From positions 1 to 64,000 of the forward strand of contig NZ_JAAXLA010000024.1 in NCBI RefSeq assembly GCF_012911935.1: a stretch of 64,000 bases of DNA, written 5' to 3'. The stretch is from Pseudonocardia acidicola. Lineage in GTDB: Bacteria > Actinomycetota > Actinomycetes > Mycobacteriales > Pseudonocardiaceae. The position numbers and the translations under genes were made by a program. Below, in pieces: positions 14,862 to 25,753 of this stretch (the first letter of the stretch is position 1; the number at the start of each line of letters is the position of its first letter). A model generated the notes under the pieces. The model did not search any database. It was given only the letters and a program-made list of their open reading frames with translations, and was not told where the DNA came from.

Positions 14862-17261
14862 ATGGCAGCCGCCTTCGACCGGAGCACGCTGCCCATCCGC
14901 CGTCCGCCGTTCGGCGGCACGACGAGAAGGACCCTCGAGGGGTCGGTTCCGGATTGGGACCAGGCGTCGCACGTCAAGCCACCCGACGGGGCGCCGAACG
15001 TGTTGCTCGTGCTGATCGACGACGCGGGCTTCGGCAACCCGAGCACGTTCGGCGGTGCGATCGACACCCCCAACTACACGCGCATGGCCGACGGCGGCCT
15101 TCGGTACAACCGCTTCCATGTGACGGCGGTGTGCTCGCCGACGCGAGCGGCGCTGCTCACCGGCCGCAACCAGCATCGCGTCGGGTTCGGTCTGGTCAGC
15201 GAGTTCTCCGGGCCGTTTCCCGGCTACAACGCCACGATCCCACGTGACTGCGCGACGCTGCCGCGTGTCCTCTCCGACAACGGCTACCTCACCGCAGCCA
15301 TCGGGAAGTGGCACCTCACTCCGGATGATCAGCAGGGCGCTAGCGGCCCGTTCGACCGCTGGCCGACAGGACTGGGATTCGACTACTTCTGGGGATTCCT
15401 CGGTGGCGAGGCGGGCCAGTACGACCCGCTGATCACCGAGAACCAGAAGACGGTCGGCGTCCCCACCGGAACGAACGGCGAGCCGTACTACTTCCCCGAC
15501 GACATGGCCCGCACGACGATCGACTGGCTGCACCGGGTACGGGCGGAGGACCCCGAGACACCGTGGTTCGTGTACTACGCGACCGGCTGCAGCCACGCCC
15601 CGCACCATGTGCCGAAGCGATGGTCCGAGAAGTACGCGGGGAGGTTCGACCGGGGCTGGGACGTGGTGCGCGAGGAGACCCTGGCCCGGCAGAAGGCCCT
15701 CGGCGTGGTTCCCCCCGAGACCACGTTGCCGAGCAACGATGCGTTCCCGGCCTGGGACTCCCTCGACGAGACGCACAAGCGGCTCTACGCCCGCCAGATG
15801 GAGGTCTACGCGGGCTACTCGGAGAACGCCGACTGGAACGTCGGCCGGGTGCTCGACTCGATCGAGGAGATGGGCGAGCTCGACAACACGCTGATCATCT
15901 GGATCTGGGGTGACAACGGGGCGAGCATGGAAGGGACGCTCACCGGGACGTTCAACGAGCTGACCACGCTCAACGGCATCTCGCTGACTCCCGAACAGCA
16001 GATGGGTCTGCTGTTCGAGCACGGCGGCCTGGAGGCCTGGGGCAGCGAGGAGCTGGCTCCGCACTACTCGGCGGGGTGGGCGTGGGCCGGTAACTGCCCC
16101 TTCGACTGGGGCAAGCAGGTGGCCTCCCACCTCGGCGGGACGCGCAACCCCCTCGTGATCCACTGGCCTGGCCACATCGACGCTGCCGGGCAGTTGCGAA
16201 CGCAGTTCACCCACGTCACCGACCTCGCCCCGACGATCCTCGACATCGCCGGCATTCCGCGGCCAACCCATGTGGACGGCATCGAGCAGGAGCCGCTGCA
16301 CGGCTTCTCGTTCGCCGACTCGTTCACCGATGCGCAGGCCCCCGAGCGACACACCCAGCAGTACTTCGAGGCCGTGGGCAACCGTGCGATGTACAAGGAC
16401 GGCTGGTGGCTGGCGATGCGGCTGCCCCGGATCCCGTGGGAGCTTCATCCGCAGGCCCTGCGCCGCTTCGGCCCCGGCTGGGACCCCGACGCGGACCCCG
16501 TCGAGCTCTACTACCTGCCCGACGACTTCGCCCAGGCCCACAATCTCGCGGACGGGCACCCGGAGAAGGTCGAGGAGCTGCGCGCGCTGTTCTGGCAAGA
16601 GGCCGAGCGCTACCAGGTCCTGCCGCTGCTCGGTGGCCTCTCGTCCTTCTACGGCATCGTGCCGCCCGTCCCGAAGGTCTCGACGTTCACCTACCGCGGG
16701 CGGATCGAGAACGTCCCGGCCGGGATGATCCCGCGCATCTACAACCACTCGTACTCGATCAGCGCCGACCTCGTCATCCCCGAACGAGGCGCCGAGGGGG
16801 TGATCGTCGCCGCCTTCGACCACCTCGGCGGGTTCGCGCTGTTCGTCGAGGACGGACGACTCAAACACACCTACTCGATGCTCGGCGTCCTCGTGTACAC
16901 GCAGGAGGCCCCCGAGCCGCTGCCGTCCGGCGAGGTCAACGTCACGATGGTGTTCGCCGCCGACGCCCCGGAACCGGCGACCGGCGGCGATGTGACGCTG
17001 TCCGTCAACGGAAAGCCCGTGGCCCGTGGCCACATGGAGCACACCGTGCCGGCCCGGTTCTCCGGCTACGCCGGGATGGACATCGGCTGTGACAACGGGC
17101 TCGTCGTCGATCCCCGCTACGCCGCGAAGGCGCCGTTCCGCTTCACCGGCGAGATCAAGCAGGTGGTGTTCGACATCAACCCCGACCTACGGGCCGAGGA
17201 CACCCGTGCGCTCCACGAGCACGCCGCGCGGGTGCTGGCCACCTACGGCGCGAACGCCTGA
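14862..17261 (+). CDS. Arylsulfatase (formylglycine sulfatase)
   Basis: Sulfatase of 799 residues. The metal site begins with LLVLIDDAGFG (Asp53, Asp54), and the formylglycine signature is Cys91 in AVCSPTRAALLTGRNQH. IGKWHL, THVTDLAPTILDIAGIP and other sulfatase blocks follow; about 250 C-terminal residues form a beta-rich extension (FDHLGGFALFVEDGRL, DVTLSVNGKPVARGH). No signal peptide is visible, so it is likely cytoplasmic. GAGGAG precedes ATG 14862. It might release an aryl sulfate that feeds the decarboxylase cluster, but 108 bp and a possible promoter separate them. A formylglycine-generating enzyme is not in the window. Confidence 0.95.
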   Translation: MAAAFDRSTLPIRRPPFGGTTRRTLEGSVPDWDQASHVKPPDGAPNVLLVLIDDAGFGNPSTFGGAIDTPNYTRMADGGLRYNRFHVTAVCSPTRAALLTGRNQHRVGFGLVSEFSGPFPGYNATIPRDCATLPRVLSDNGYLTAAIGKWHLTPDDQQGASGPFDRWPTGLGFDYFWGFLGGEAGQYDPLITENQKTVGVPTGTNGEPYYFPDDMARTTIDWLHRVRAEDPETPWFVYYATGCSHAPHHVPKRWSEKYAGRFDRGWDVVREETLARQKALGVVPPETTLPSNDAFPAWDSLDETHKRLYARQMEVYAGYSENADWNVGRVLDSIEEMGELDNTLIIWIWGDNGASMEGTLTGTFNELTTLNGISLTPEQQMGLLFEHGGLEAWGSEELAPHYSAGWAWAGNCPFDWGKQVASHLGGTRNPLVIHWPGHIDAAGQLRTQFTHVTDLAPTILDIAGIPRPTHVDGIEQEPLHGFSFADSFTDAQAPERHTQQYFEAVGNRAMYKDGWWLAMRLPRIPWELHPQALRRFGPGWDPDADPVELYYLPDDFAQAHNLADGHPEKVEELRALFWQEAERYQVLPLLGGLSSFYGIVPPVPKVSTFTYRGRIENVPAGMIPRIYNHSYSISADLVIPERGAEGVIVAAFDHLGGFALFVEDGRLKHTYSMLGVLVYTQEAPEPLPSGEVNVTMVFAADAPEPATGGDVTLSVNGKPVARGHMEHTVPARFSGYAGMDIGCDNGLVVDPRYAAKAPFRFTGEIKQVVFDINPDLRAEDTRALHEHAARVLATYGANA

Positions 17262-17291
17262 CCGGCCCCTCCACCGCGAAGCGAGGTGCAC

Positions 17292-17813
17292 ATGGCGAAG
17301 AACGGATCGCTCGACGTCCTCATCGCGCTCTACCTGATCCCCGACCTCGCACGCCGGGACTTCGACGCGTGCACCCGGCTCGTCGACGACTTCGCGGTGT
17401 CCACCGCGGGCCTCGCGCTCATCGTCAGGGACACCCACGGCGAGGTCCACGTCAAGGAGACCGGCGACCACGCAGTGCGCAACGGCCTCACCAAAGGCGC
17501 CCGCCTGGGCCTCGTCATGGGGCTGTTCGCGCTGCCGCTCATCGGCCTGACGGTCACCGGCGGCGCGGCGCTCGGCGCGCTGGCCGGGGCGTTCGCGCGC
17601 CGCCGGATGCTGGCCGGGATCGCCGACAAGATGCGCGAGGCCCTGCCCCCGGGATCGGCCGGGATCATCGCCGTCTACGGCCATCCCCACGCCGACGCAG
17701 TGGGCCGGGTCCTGCCGAACGCCATTCGGACCGCCACCGCACAGATCGAGCAAGGGTCCCCCGGCGAGCTCACAGAGGGCCTGCAGAAGGCCTCGGCCGG
17801 CCTGGCGGGCTGA
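17292..17813 (+). CDS. DUF1269-like membrane protein
   Basis: Protein of 173 residues with the DUF1269 pattern: a ferredoxin-like N-terminal half (DVLIALYLIPDLARRDFDAC, then VRDTHGEVHVKETGDHAV), a Gly/Ala-rich hydrophobic hairpin (LGLVMGLFALPLIGL, TGGAALGALAGAF) and a soluble tail ending in a Gln/Glu-rich helix. Function unknown. ATG 17292 is chosen with AAGCGAGG 5 nt upstream; GTG 17286 overlaps that site. It is 30 nt after the sulfatase and may share its transcript. Confidence 0.85.
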   Translation: MAKNGSLDVLIALYLIPDLARRDFDACTRLVDDFAVSTAGLALIVRDTHGEVHVKETGDHAVRNGLTKGARLGLVMGLFALPLIGLTVTGGAALGALAGAFARRRMLAGIADKMREALPPGSAGIIAVYGHPHADAVGRVLPNAIRTATAQIEQGSPGELTEGLQKASAGLAG

Positions 17814-17888
17814 GACAGGCCAGGCCGCACCCGACGGGCCCGCGAAGCGGTTCGCCGACCCGGCACCGGACCGAGAAGGCGAGCGTCC

Positions 17889-18052
17889 ATGATCCGCCTG
17901 ATCGAGGGACTTCCGGGCGGCGTGATCGGCATCGAGGCGATCGGCACCGTGACAGCCGACGATGACCGGGCCGTCGTCACGCCGGAGCTGCACCGCTCTC
18001 GTGGGAGCGCATCGCCGTCGTGACGGGCCTGACCGCGGTTCGCGCCCGCTGA
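17889..18052 (+). pseudogene. SpoIIAA-like (STAS) gene remnant
   Basis: From ATG 17889 the frame reads MIRLIEGLPGGVIGIEAIG then TVTADDD, the N-terminus of SpoIIAA-like proteins (usually about 120 residues). After about 35 residues the match stops; a piece of the C-terminal half, SWERIAVVTG, follows in another frame (from about 17999) to TGA 18050-18052. The middle has been deleted and the frame lost. GAGAAGG precedes the ATG. It sits between the DUF1269 gene and furA. Confidence 0.65.
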
Positions 18053-18055
18053 TTC

Positions 18056-18091
18056 TTGATTCATTCCAGAAACTAGGCCACACTTCGGCGC
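18056..18091 (+). promoter_or_regulatory. furA promoter with FurA operator
   Basis: TTGATT (18056-18061), 17 nt, CACACT (18079-18084), then 7 nt to the GTG at 18092: a leaderless promoter. The stretch TTGATTCATTCCAGAAACTA closely resembles the AT-rich FurA operator over the -35 of mycobacterial furA-katG, so autorepression relieved by oxidation is expected. Confidence 0.75.
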
Positions 18092-20778
<2,687 letters not shown>

Positions 20779-20796
20779 TCCCCGGCTGATCCCGAT

Positions 20797-20829
20797 GTCC
20801 AGGTCGGCCGCTCTGCGGCCGACCTGGAC
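20797..20829 (+). terminator. Terminator 1 after katG
   Basis: Perfect 15-bp stem (GTCCAGGTCGGCCGC, 20797-20811, with 20815-20829) and a 3-nt loop, 18 nt after the katG stop. No T-tract. Confidence 0.8.
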
Positions 20830-20896
20830 CACCGCGAGATCAGGATCGGCAGGCACCCGGTCCGCCGAAACCGACTCGCACCCCTGAGCCCGCACG

Positions 20897-20935
20897 CAGG
20901 AACCGGCCCGGCCGCTACGGCCGGGCCGGTTCCTG
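20897..20935 (+). terminator. Terminator 2 after katG
   Basis: Perfect 18-bp stem (CAGGAACCGGCCCGGCCG, 20897-20914, with 20918-20935) and a CTA loop. With the hairpin 70 bp upstream it insulates furA-katG from what follows. From here to the helR start at 21407 there is no gene, only repeat copy A and the helR promoter region. Confidence 0.82.
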
Positions 20936-21142
20936 GCGCCGGGTCAGGCCGGAGCCGGCAGGTCGTCCAACTCGACGAGCCGGTGAATCATCAGAAATCG
21001 CGTTGCCGCTCCCTCGTCGTCTCGGGCTGGCTCCGGTCGCTCATGGCCGAGGTCGCCAGGTCCGCGGACAGGCGCGCTGCGGACTCCCTGCGGGCTCCAG
21101 GCGAGAGATAGGCCTCTGACCGGTGCGAACACCCTTCCCCAC

Positions 21143-21240
21143 ACGTTGAACCGGAACGAATCACGGCAGATCGGCCACCAGCGGCGATACCGGGGACACC
21201 CGCACTGACCTGCGTGGACCTGCTCCGCGGTTCGTCGTGA
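21143..21240. repeat. Direct repeat copy A upstream of helR
   Basis: A 98-nt block that recurs at 23877-23974 on the far side of helR in the same orientation, with about ten mismatches concentrated near positions 36-50 of the block and an identical core GCGGCGATACCGGGGACACC. A weaker match continues for about 30 nt to a shared CTGACGAACG. On the minus strand both copies read through as a peptide ending in RDSFRFNV, so they may be relics of a coding sequence or mobile element. Confidence 0.8.
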
Positions 21241-21406
21241 TCCATCGCCTTGGTGAGTGCCCTGACGAACGATCGACGATGCCAGGCTTGCCCGGTGACG
21301 CACCCATGCGATTCACCGATGTGACGGTGCACAGCGATATGCGGAAAAGCTATTCTGAACGGTGCGATCAGAGAATGAATTCCTAGCTCCGCAATTCAAG
21401 GATAGC

Positions 21407-23743
21407 ATGGGCGGGGAGAGCGTCGACAGGCCCCCTTTCGAGCAGGAGTTGGAGGCGGAGACCCGGCAGATCCGCCGGCTGCATGCGCTGCTCGCCACCG
21501 AGCTCGCGGCCACCACGGCCCGGGCGCAGGGCATGCTGGCCGCGCCGACGGGCGGGGAGCTCAGCGCCCGCTGGGAGCGCGACGTCTCCGTGCACCGCTG
21601 GTCCGGGCGGGTGGCCGCGCTGACCGCCGCCCGCTCGGGGTTGTGCTTCGGTCGGCTCGACCACACCGACAGGTCGACGAGCTACATCGGCCGCATCGGG
21701 CTCACCGATCCCGCGGATTCCGAAAGCGCGCTCATCGACTGGCGGGCGCCCGCCGCCCGGCCGTTCTACTGCGCAACGTTGGCCACGCCACTCGGCGTGA
21801 CCCGGCGACGGCATTTCCAGCTCGCCGGGACGGCGCCCGACGAGCGGGTCGCGACTTTCCACGACGATGTGCTGGACCGGGCAGCCCTCGCGCGCGCCGA
21901 TTCCGAATCCGCTTCCGATCCGGCGCTGCTCGCCGCGCTGAGGGCGCCGCGCGGGTCGACGATGCGCGACATCGTGACGACGATCCAGGCCGAGCAGGAC
22001 GCGATCATCCGGCTGCCGCTCTCCGGCGTCGTCGTGATCGAGGGCGGCCCGGGGACCGGGAAAACCGCTGTTGCGCTGCACCGCGTCGCCTACCTGCTCT
22101 ACACCCATCGCGAGCGGCTGGCCCGCAGCGGCGTGCTGGTCGTCGGTCCCAGTGCCGGGTTCATCCGGTACGTCGGAGGCGTGCTCCCCGCGCTGGGCGA
22201 GTCGGCGGTGGTGTTCACCACTCCCGGCCGACTGGCGCACGGCGTCGTCGCGACCGCCGTCGATCAGGACGAGGCGGCCCGCACGAAGGGCGGGCTGGCG
22301 ATGCTGGACGTACTGCGCCGCGCCGTCGCCGAGCGGCAGGAGCTGCCCGGGTCGCCGATCGCGATCGAGCTCGACGACGTCACCGTCGAGATCGACCGTG
22401 CGACGGCGGCAGAAGCCAGGAGACGCGCCCGGGCCACCGGCCTGCCCCACAACGCTGCACGGACGACGTTCCGCGACACGCTCGGCAGCCTGCTCGTCCA
22501 GCAGGGCGTCGAGCGGCTCGACCAGGACCTGGAGGACCCGCCCGAGCTCGCCGACATCCTCCGCGAGCTCAGCGATCTCCCGGAGATCGCGCCGGCAGGT
22601 GCGGCGCAGGTGTCGGCAGAGCTGCGCCACGGGTTGCGCGACGACCTGCGCTCGGACCTCGGCTTCCACGCGGCGGTCGAGCGGCTCTGGCCGGTGCTGA
22701 CCCCGCAGCAGCTCCTCGCCGAACTCTTCGCGTCGCCGGACCGGCTGGCCTCGGCCGGCGGCGGGATCGACCTCTCCGGGCTGTACCGCGCCGAGGGCTC
22801 CGCGTGGACGGTGGCGGACGCGCCGCTGCTCGACGAGCTGGCCGAGCTGCTCGGTCCCCCGCCCGGCCCGCCGGGTGGGCGGGGCGAGCCGGAGCGCGAA
22901 CCCGACAGCGCCTACGCCGCGGAGGTACTGAGCATCCTGGAGTCGGCCGACCGCCAGCTCGCCGGGGAAGATCCCGACGAGCTGCGCCCGACCGACTTCG
23001 TCACCGCGGACGTGCTCGCTGCCCGGCAGGTTCCCGAGCACCTCATGACCGTCGCCGAGCGGGCGGCCGCCGACCGGGACTGGCGGTTCGGGCATCTCGT
23101 CGTCGACGAGGCGCAGGAGCTCTCCGCCATGGACTGGCACGTCCTGCTGCGGCGCTGCCCTTCCCGTTCGATCACCGCGGTGGGCGACCTCGCGCAGCGC
23201 AGCGCCCCCGCGGGAGCGCATGCGTGGGCGGACGTGCTCTCCCCGCACCTCGGTTCCCGGTGGACCCACCGGACGCTCACGGTGAACTACCGGACGCCCG
23301 CCGAGATCATGGCGCCGGCCGCTGCCGTGCTGGCCGAGTTCGCGCCCGACCGGCAGCCGCCCGAATCGGTGCGGGCGACGGGCGAGGATCCGTGGCAGCG
23401 CACCGTGCCCGCGACCGACCTCGCAGCCGAGGTGCGCAAGGTCGTCGAGGCGGAGGTGGCGCGGCTGGGCCACGGGACGCTGGCGGTGATCGCCGCCGAC
23501 CCGACGCATGTCCTGGGGGTCAACGCCGCGGCGGAGCAGGGCGGGGATCCCCAGGTGAAACAACTGAACGGCCTTGCCGGTCTTCCCGCCCAGGTGCACA
23601 CCCCGGTGTCGGCAAAAGGTCTCGAGTTCGACGCCGTCGTGATCGTCGACCCGGAGCGGATCCGGGCACACAACCCCGCCGACCTCTACGTCTCGATGAC
23701 CCGCGCCACCCAGCGGCTCGGGCTGCTGCACGTCGAGCACTGA
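21407..23743 (+). CDS. helR: HelR/HelD-like RNA polymerase-associated helicase-like protein
   Basis: UvrD/Rep-like superfamily 1 protein of about 778 residues. An N-terminal coiled-coil arm (FEQELEAETRQIRRLHALL) and the YIGRIGL...LIDWRAPAARPFY block precede Walker A GGPGTGKT (213-220) and AYLLYTHR. The C-terminal half has VVDEAQELSAMDW (Walker B), GDLAQR, TLTVNYRTPAEI and SAKGLEFDAVVIVDP with a final SMTRATQRL. This is the HelD/HelR layout; HelR of Streptomyces displaces rifamycin from RNA polymerase. ATG 21407 (AAGGA upstream) is preferred over GTG 21362, which has a TATTCT box 5 nt before it. No clear palindromic rifamycin-associated element was found upstream. Confidence 0.85.
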   Translation: MGGESVDRPPFEQELEAETRQIRRLHALLATELAATTARAQGMLAAPTGGELSARWERDVSVHRWSGRVAALTAARSGLCFGRLDHTDRSTSYIGRIGLTDPADSESALIDWRAPAARPFYCATLATPLGVTRRRHFQLAGTAPDERVATFHDDVLDRAALARADSESASDPALLAALRAPRGSTMRDIVTTIQAEQDAIIRLPLSGVVVIEGGPGTGKTAVALHRVAYLLYTHRERLARSGVLVVGPSAGFIRYVGGVLPALGESAVVFTTPGRLAHGVVATAVDQDEAARTKGGLAMLDVLRRAVAERQELPGSPIAIELDDVTVEIDRATAAEARRRARATGLPHNAARTTFRDTLGSLLVQQGVERLDQDLEDPPELADILRELSDLPEIAPAGAAQVSAELRHGLRDDLRSDLGFHAAVERLWPVLTPQQLLAELFASPDRLASAGGGIDLSGLYRAEGSAWTVADAPLLDELAELLGPPPGPPGGRGEPEREPDSAYAAEVLSILESADRQLAGEDPDELRPTDFVTADVLAARQVPEHLMTVAERAAADRDWRFGHLVVDEAQELSAMDWHVLLRRCPSRSITAVGDLAQRSAPAGAHAWADVLSPHLGSRWTHRTLTVNYRTPAEIMAPAAAVLAEFAPDRQPPESVRATGEDPWQRTVPATDLAAEVRKVVEAEVARLGHGTLAVIAADPTHVLGVNAAAEQGGDPQVKQLNGLAGLPAQVHTPVSAKGLEFDAVVIVDPERIRAHNPADLYVSMTRATQRLGLLHVEH

Positions 23744-23770
23744 GGCGGCACGACCACGCAGACCGTGTGG

Positions 23771-23804
23771 GGTCCTCGCCGGGTGCACACACTTTGCGAG
23801 GACC
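23771..23804 (+). terminator. Hairpin after helR
   Basis: Perfect 9-bp inverted repeat GGTCCTCGC (23771-23779) with GCGAGGACC (23796-23804) and a 16-nt loop, 28 nt after the helR stop. Confidence 0.55.
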
Positions 23805-23876
23805 TCACGAGGTCTTCGAAGTGACGAACGGCGGGGCCGGTTAGCCCGCCGACCAGGCAAAACAGCCCGCCGCCGG

Positions 23877-23974
23877 ACGTTGAAGCGGAACGAATCCCGG
23901 CCGAACAGCCACCAGCGGCGATACCGGGGACACCCGCACTGACCTGCGTGGACCTGCTTCGCGGTTCGTCGTGA
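23877..23974. repeat. Direct repeat copy B downstream of helR
   Basis: Second copy of the 98-nt block at 21143-21240, same orientation, 2.73 kb away, so the pair brackets helR and its terminator. The two could support excision by recombination or mark the edges of an inserted segment. Confidence 0.8.
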
Positions 23975-24076
23975 CCTCTCGCTGTTGGTGGGGCTCCTGA
24001 CGAACGGCGGTCGTGGCCCGTCACTACCCACGCGCTACCGGGGCGCGGCCTGCCGACCGATGAGCGGATCGGCGGG

Positions 24077-24158
24077 CCGAGGCTCGGCGGGAGGGCGCTG
24101 GCACCTTTGATCGAACACCGTCCCTGCAGCGGCTGCACCGCTGTTTTCCGAGCCTCGG
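24077..24158. other. Nested inverted repeat in a gene-free stretch
   Basis: CCGAGGCTCGG (24077-24087) is perfectly complementary to CCGAGCCTCGG (24148-24158); inside lies a smaller hairpin CAGCGG-CTGCA-CCGCTG. The 270 bp from repeat copy B to the phasin-like gene hold no convincing ORF, so this may be a structured RNA, a terminator or an operator. Confidence 0.4.
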
Positions 24159-24273
24159 CTCGGACTACTCTGCGCCGAGCGCGGGTGCCACGGAACCCCC
24201 GACCCCCCGCGGCACTGTGGCAGACGTCGGGGCGCGGCCCGGGACGCGCCCCGGCCCCGAGATCCGCTTCGGG

Positions 24274-24666
24274 TCATCCGTCCTTACGCGCGGCGCTGGC
24301 GCGGGACGCCCGGGACGCGTCCCGGGCCGCCTCGGTCGCCCCCTGAGTGGTCTCCTGCGTCGCTTCCTGCGTCGCTTCCTGGGTCGCTTCCACCGCGCGG
24401 GACGTGGCGTGGCTCACCGCGTCAAGCACCGGTGTGCCGATGCTGAGCAAGGCCTTTGCGAACTCGCGCTGCGCCGCGAGTGCCTCCTGAGCAGCGTCGA
24501 ACCAGGCGTCAACGAGCCGGTCCGGACCCGGAACGTCGCCCGTGCGGCCCGCCCCCAAGCCGATGACGGTCTGCGCCGTCTCGCCCCAGCTGCGGATCGC
24601 GGTCGACATCGCTTCCTGGCCAGTTCGGGCGGCACGGGTGATGTGCTCCTGGGCAGTTGCGGTCAT
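24274..24666 (-). CDS. Phasin-like helical protein
   Basis: A 130-residue, Ala/Gln/Thr-rich helical protein: about 90 residues with heptad-like hydrophobics (AMSTAIRSWGETAQTVIGL, DAWFDAAQEALAAQREF), a repeat ATQEATQEATQETTQGAT, and a basic Arg/Ala/Lys tail. The pattern resembles phasins that coat polyhydroxyalkanoate granules, but no PHA gene is nearby. The DNA repeat (GTCGCTTCCTG units, 24360-24392) makes the linker length prone to slippage. ATG at 24664-24666 has GGGGAGA upstream. Confidence 0.65.
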   Translation of the reverse strand: MTATAQEHITRAARTGQEAMSTAIRSWGETAQTVIGLGAGRTGDVPGPDRLVDAWFDAAQEALAAQREFAKALLSIGTPVLDAVSHATSRAVEATQEATQEATQETTQGATEAARDASRASRASAARKDG

Positions 24667-25081
24667 GGTGTCTCCCCACTTCCTGACCTCGTGACGGCAC
24701 GGGCGGATCGCTGTCACCCCTCGACCACCCTGGGCCAAGGCCGGCCTCTGACCATGCGGCCCACCTGACTCGCCGCATCGACCGGCGCGGCCACGGATCC
24801 CAACCCGCATCGAACGTACGGGGCAACCGAGCTGACACAAGACCAGCGCGAGCACATCACGGAGAACGCACCACGCAGTTCCTCCGCCCGCGCCGGGTCG
24901 CGGCCGAGCCGGTGAACTGACCGGGGTAATCGGGACCGAACGACCTGCTCCCCCCACACAAACACAATCAGTGACGTTATGCCCAACAGGGACTCTGACT
25001 CGGCCCCGTGGAATTCGTGGCGGCCCCACGTCCTCCCCTTTTCGAGATCCGGCAGTGGCGATACGGTGCCGACGGCGCGGG
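24667..25081. other. Divergent promoter region, no gene seen
   Basis: 415 bp between the phasin-like gene (minus) and the helicase-associated-domain gene (plus). It is less GC-biased around 24950-24980. Short frames on both strands have no ribosome-binding sites or recognisable domains. Confidence 0.5.
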
Positions 25082-25546
25082 ATGGACGGCGATCGGATGA
25101 TCAACACTCGGGAAGCCGCCTGGGAGCGGGGCCTGAACGCCCTGCGCCGCTACGCCGCGGTCAAGGGCACGGCGCGGGTCCCACCCGGCGCCCGCGCCGA
25201 CGGGGTGGAGGTCGGAGCGTGGGCGGCGGCGCAACGTGCGCAGTACTGGGCGGGCGCGCTCGCCCCGCAGCGGGTCGCACTGCTGGAGCGCCTTCCCGGC
25301 TGGGACTGGAGCGGGGCCCATCAGCGGAAATGGGAGTCGCGGCTAGCCGCGCTGACGCGGTATGTGCGCGCCCACCCCACCGCGCAGGTCCCTGCCGGGG
25401 CTGTCATCGATCACGTGCACATCGGCGCGTGGGCCGCCGCCCAGCGCGCTGCGTACGTCGCGGGCACGCTGCCCGCCTGCAACGCCGGCCTCCTCGAAGC
25501 GCTTCCCGGTTGGACCTGGGCAACCGAGGACCGATCCCACGTGTGA
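25082..25546 (+). CDS. Orphan protein of two helicase-associated domains
   Basis: A 154-residue protein built of two copies of the helicase-associated (HA) motif: W..GLNALRRYAAVKG with VPPGA, VGAWAAAQR and LERLPGWDW (about 10-75), and W.SRLAALTRYVRAHP with VPAGA, IGAWAAAQR and LEALPGWTW (about 80-148). Such repeats usually form C-terminal tails of actinobacterial helicase-like proteins, where they are thought to bind nucleic acid. Here they stand alone. ATG 25082 and ATG 25097 are both possible; neither has a strong ribosome-binding site. It is not in an operon. Confidence 0.78.
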   Translation: MDGDRMINTREAAWERGLNALRRYAAVKGTARVPPGARADGVEVGAWAAAQRAQYWAGALAPQRVALLERLPGWDWSGAHQRKWESRLAALTRYVRAHPTAQVPAGAVIDHVHIGAWAAAQRAAYVAGTLPACNAGLLEALPGWTWATEDRSHV

Positions 25547-25753
25547 ATTCCGAACTGGACGGGCAATGCGACAAATTTGATCGTGTTCTCGGTTGCCCTG
25601 GGGAGTGGCCTCCGGGAAGTGGAACGTCGGAGAGGAACATTCGCTGCGGTGAGGACGTATGCCACGATCAGGTTACCGCGTGATTAGCTGAGTGAAAGGT
25701 CGTCCGTCACGACAAGTACCCGTCAGGACGCTGAACTGCGACAACCCGACGCG

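Noticed and set aside
14826-17042. A 738-codon minus-strand frame opposite the arylsulfatase
   Set aside because: It has no domain and lies fully over a gene with all sulfatase motifs.
21241-21406. A rifamycin-associated palindrome upstream of helR
   Set aside because: I looked for a long inverted repeat near the promoter and saw none; induction by rifamycin cannot be claimed from the sequence.
24107-24346. A 79-codon plus-strand frame after helR
   Set aside because: It has no ribosome-binding site, overlaps the antisense side of the phasin-like gene, and is low-complexity Arg/Ala/Pro.
24350-24392. CRISPR-like short repeats
   Set aside because: The units are contiguous codon repeats (Ala-Thr-Gln-Glu) inside a coding sequence, with no spacers.
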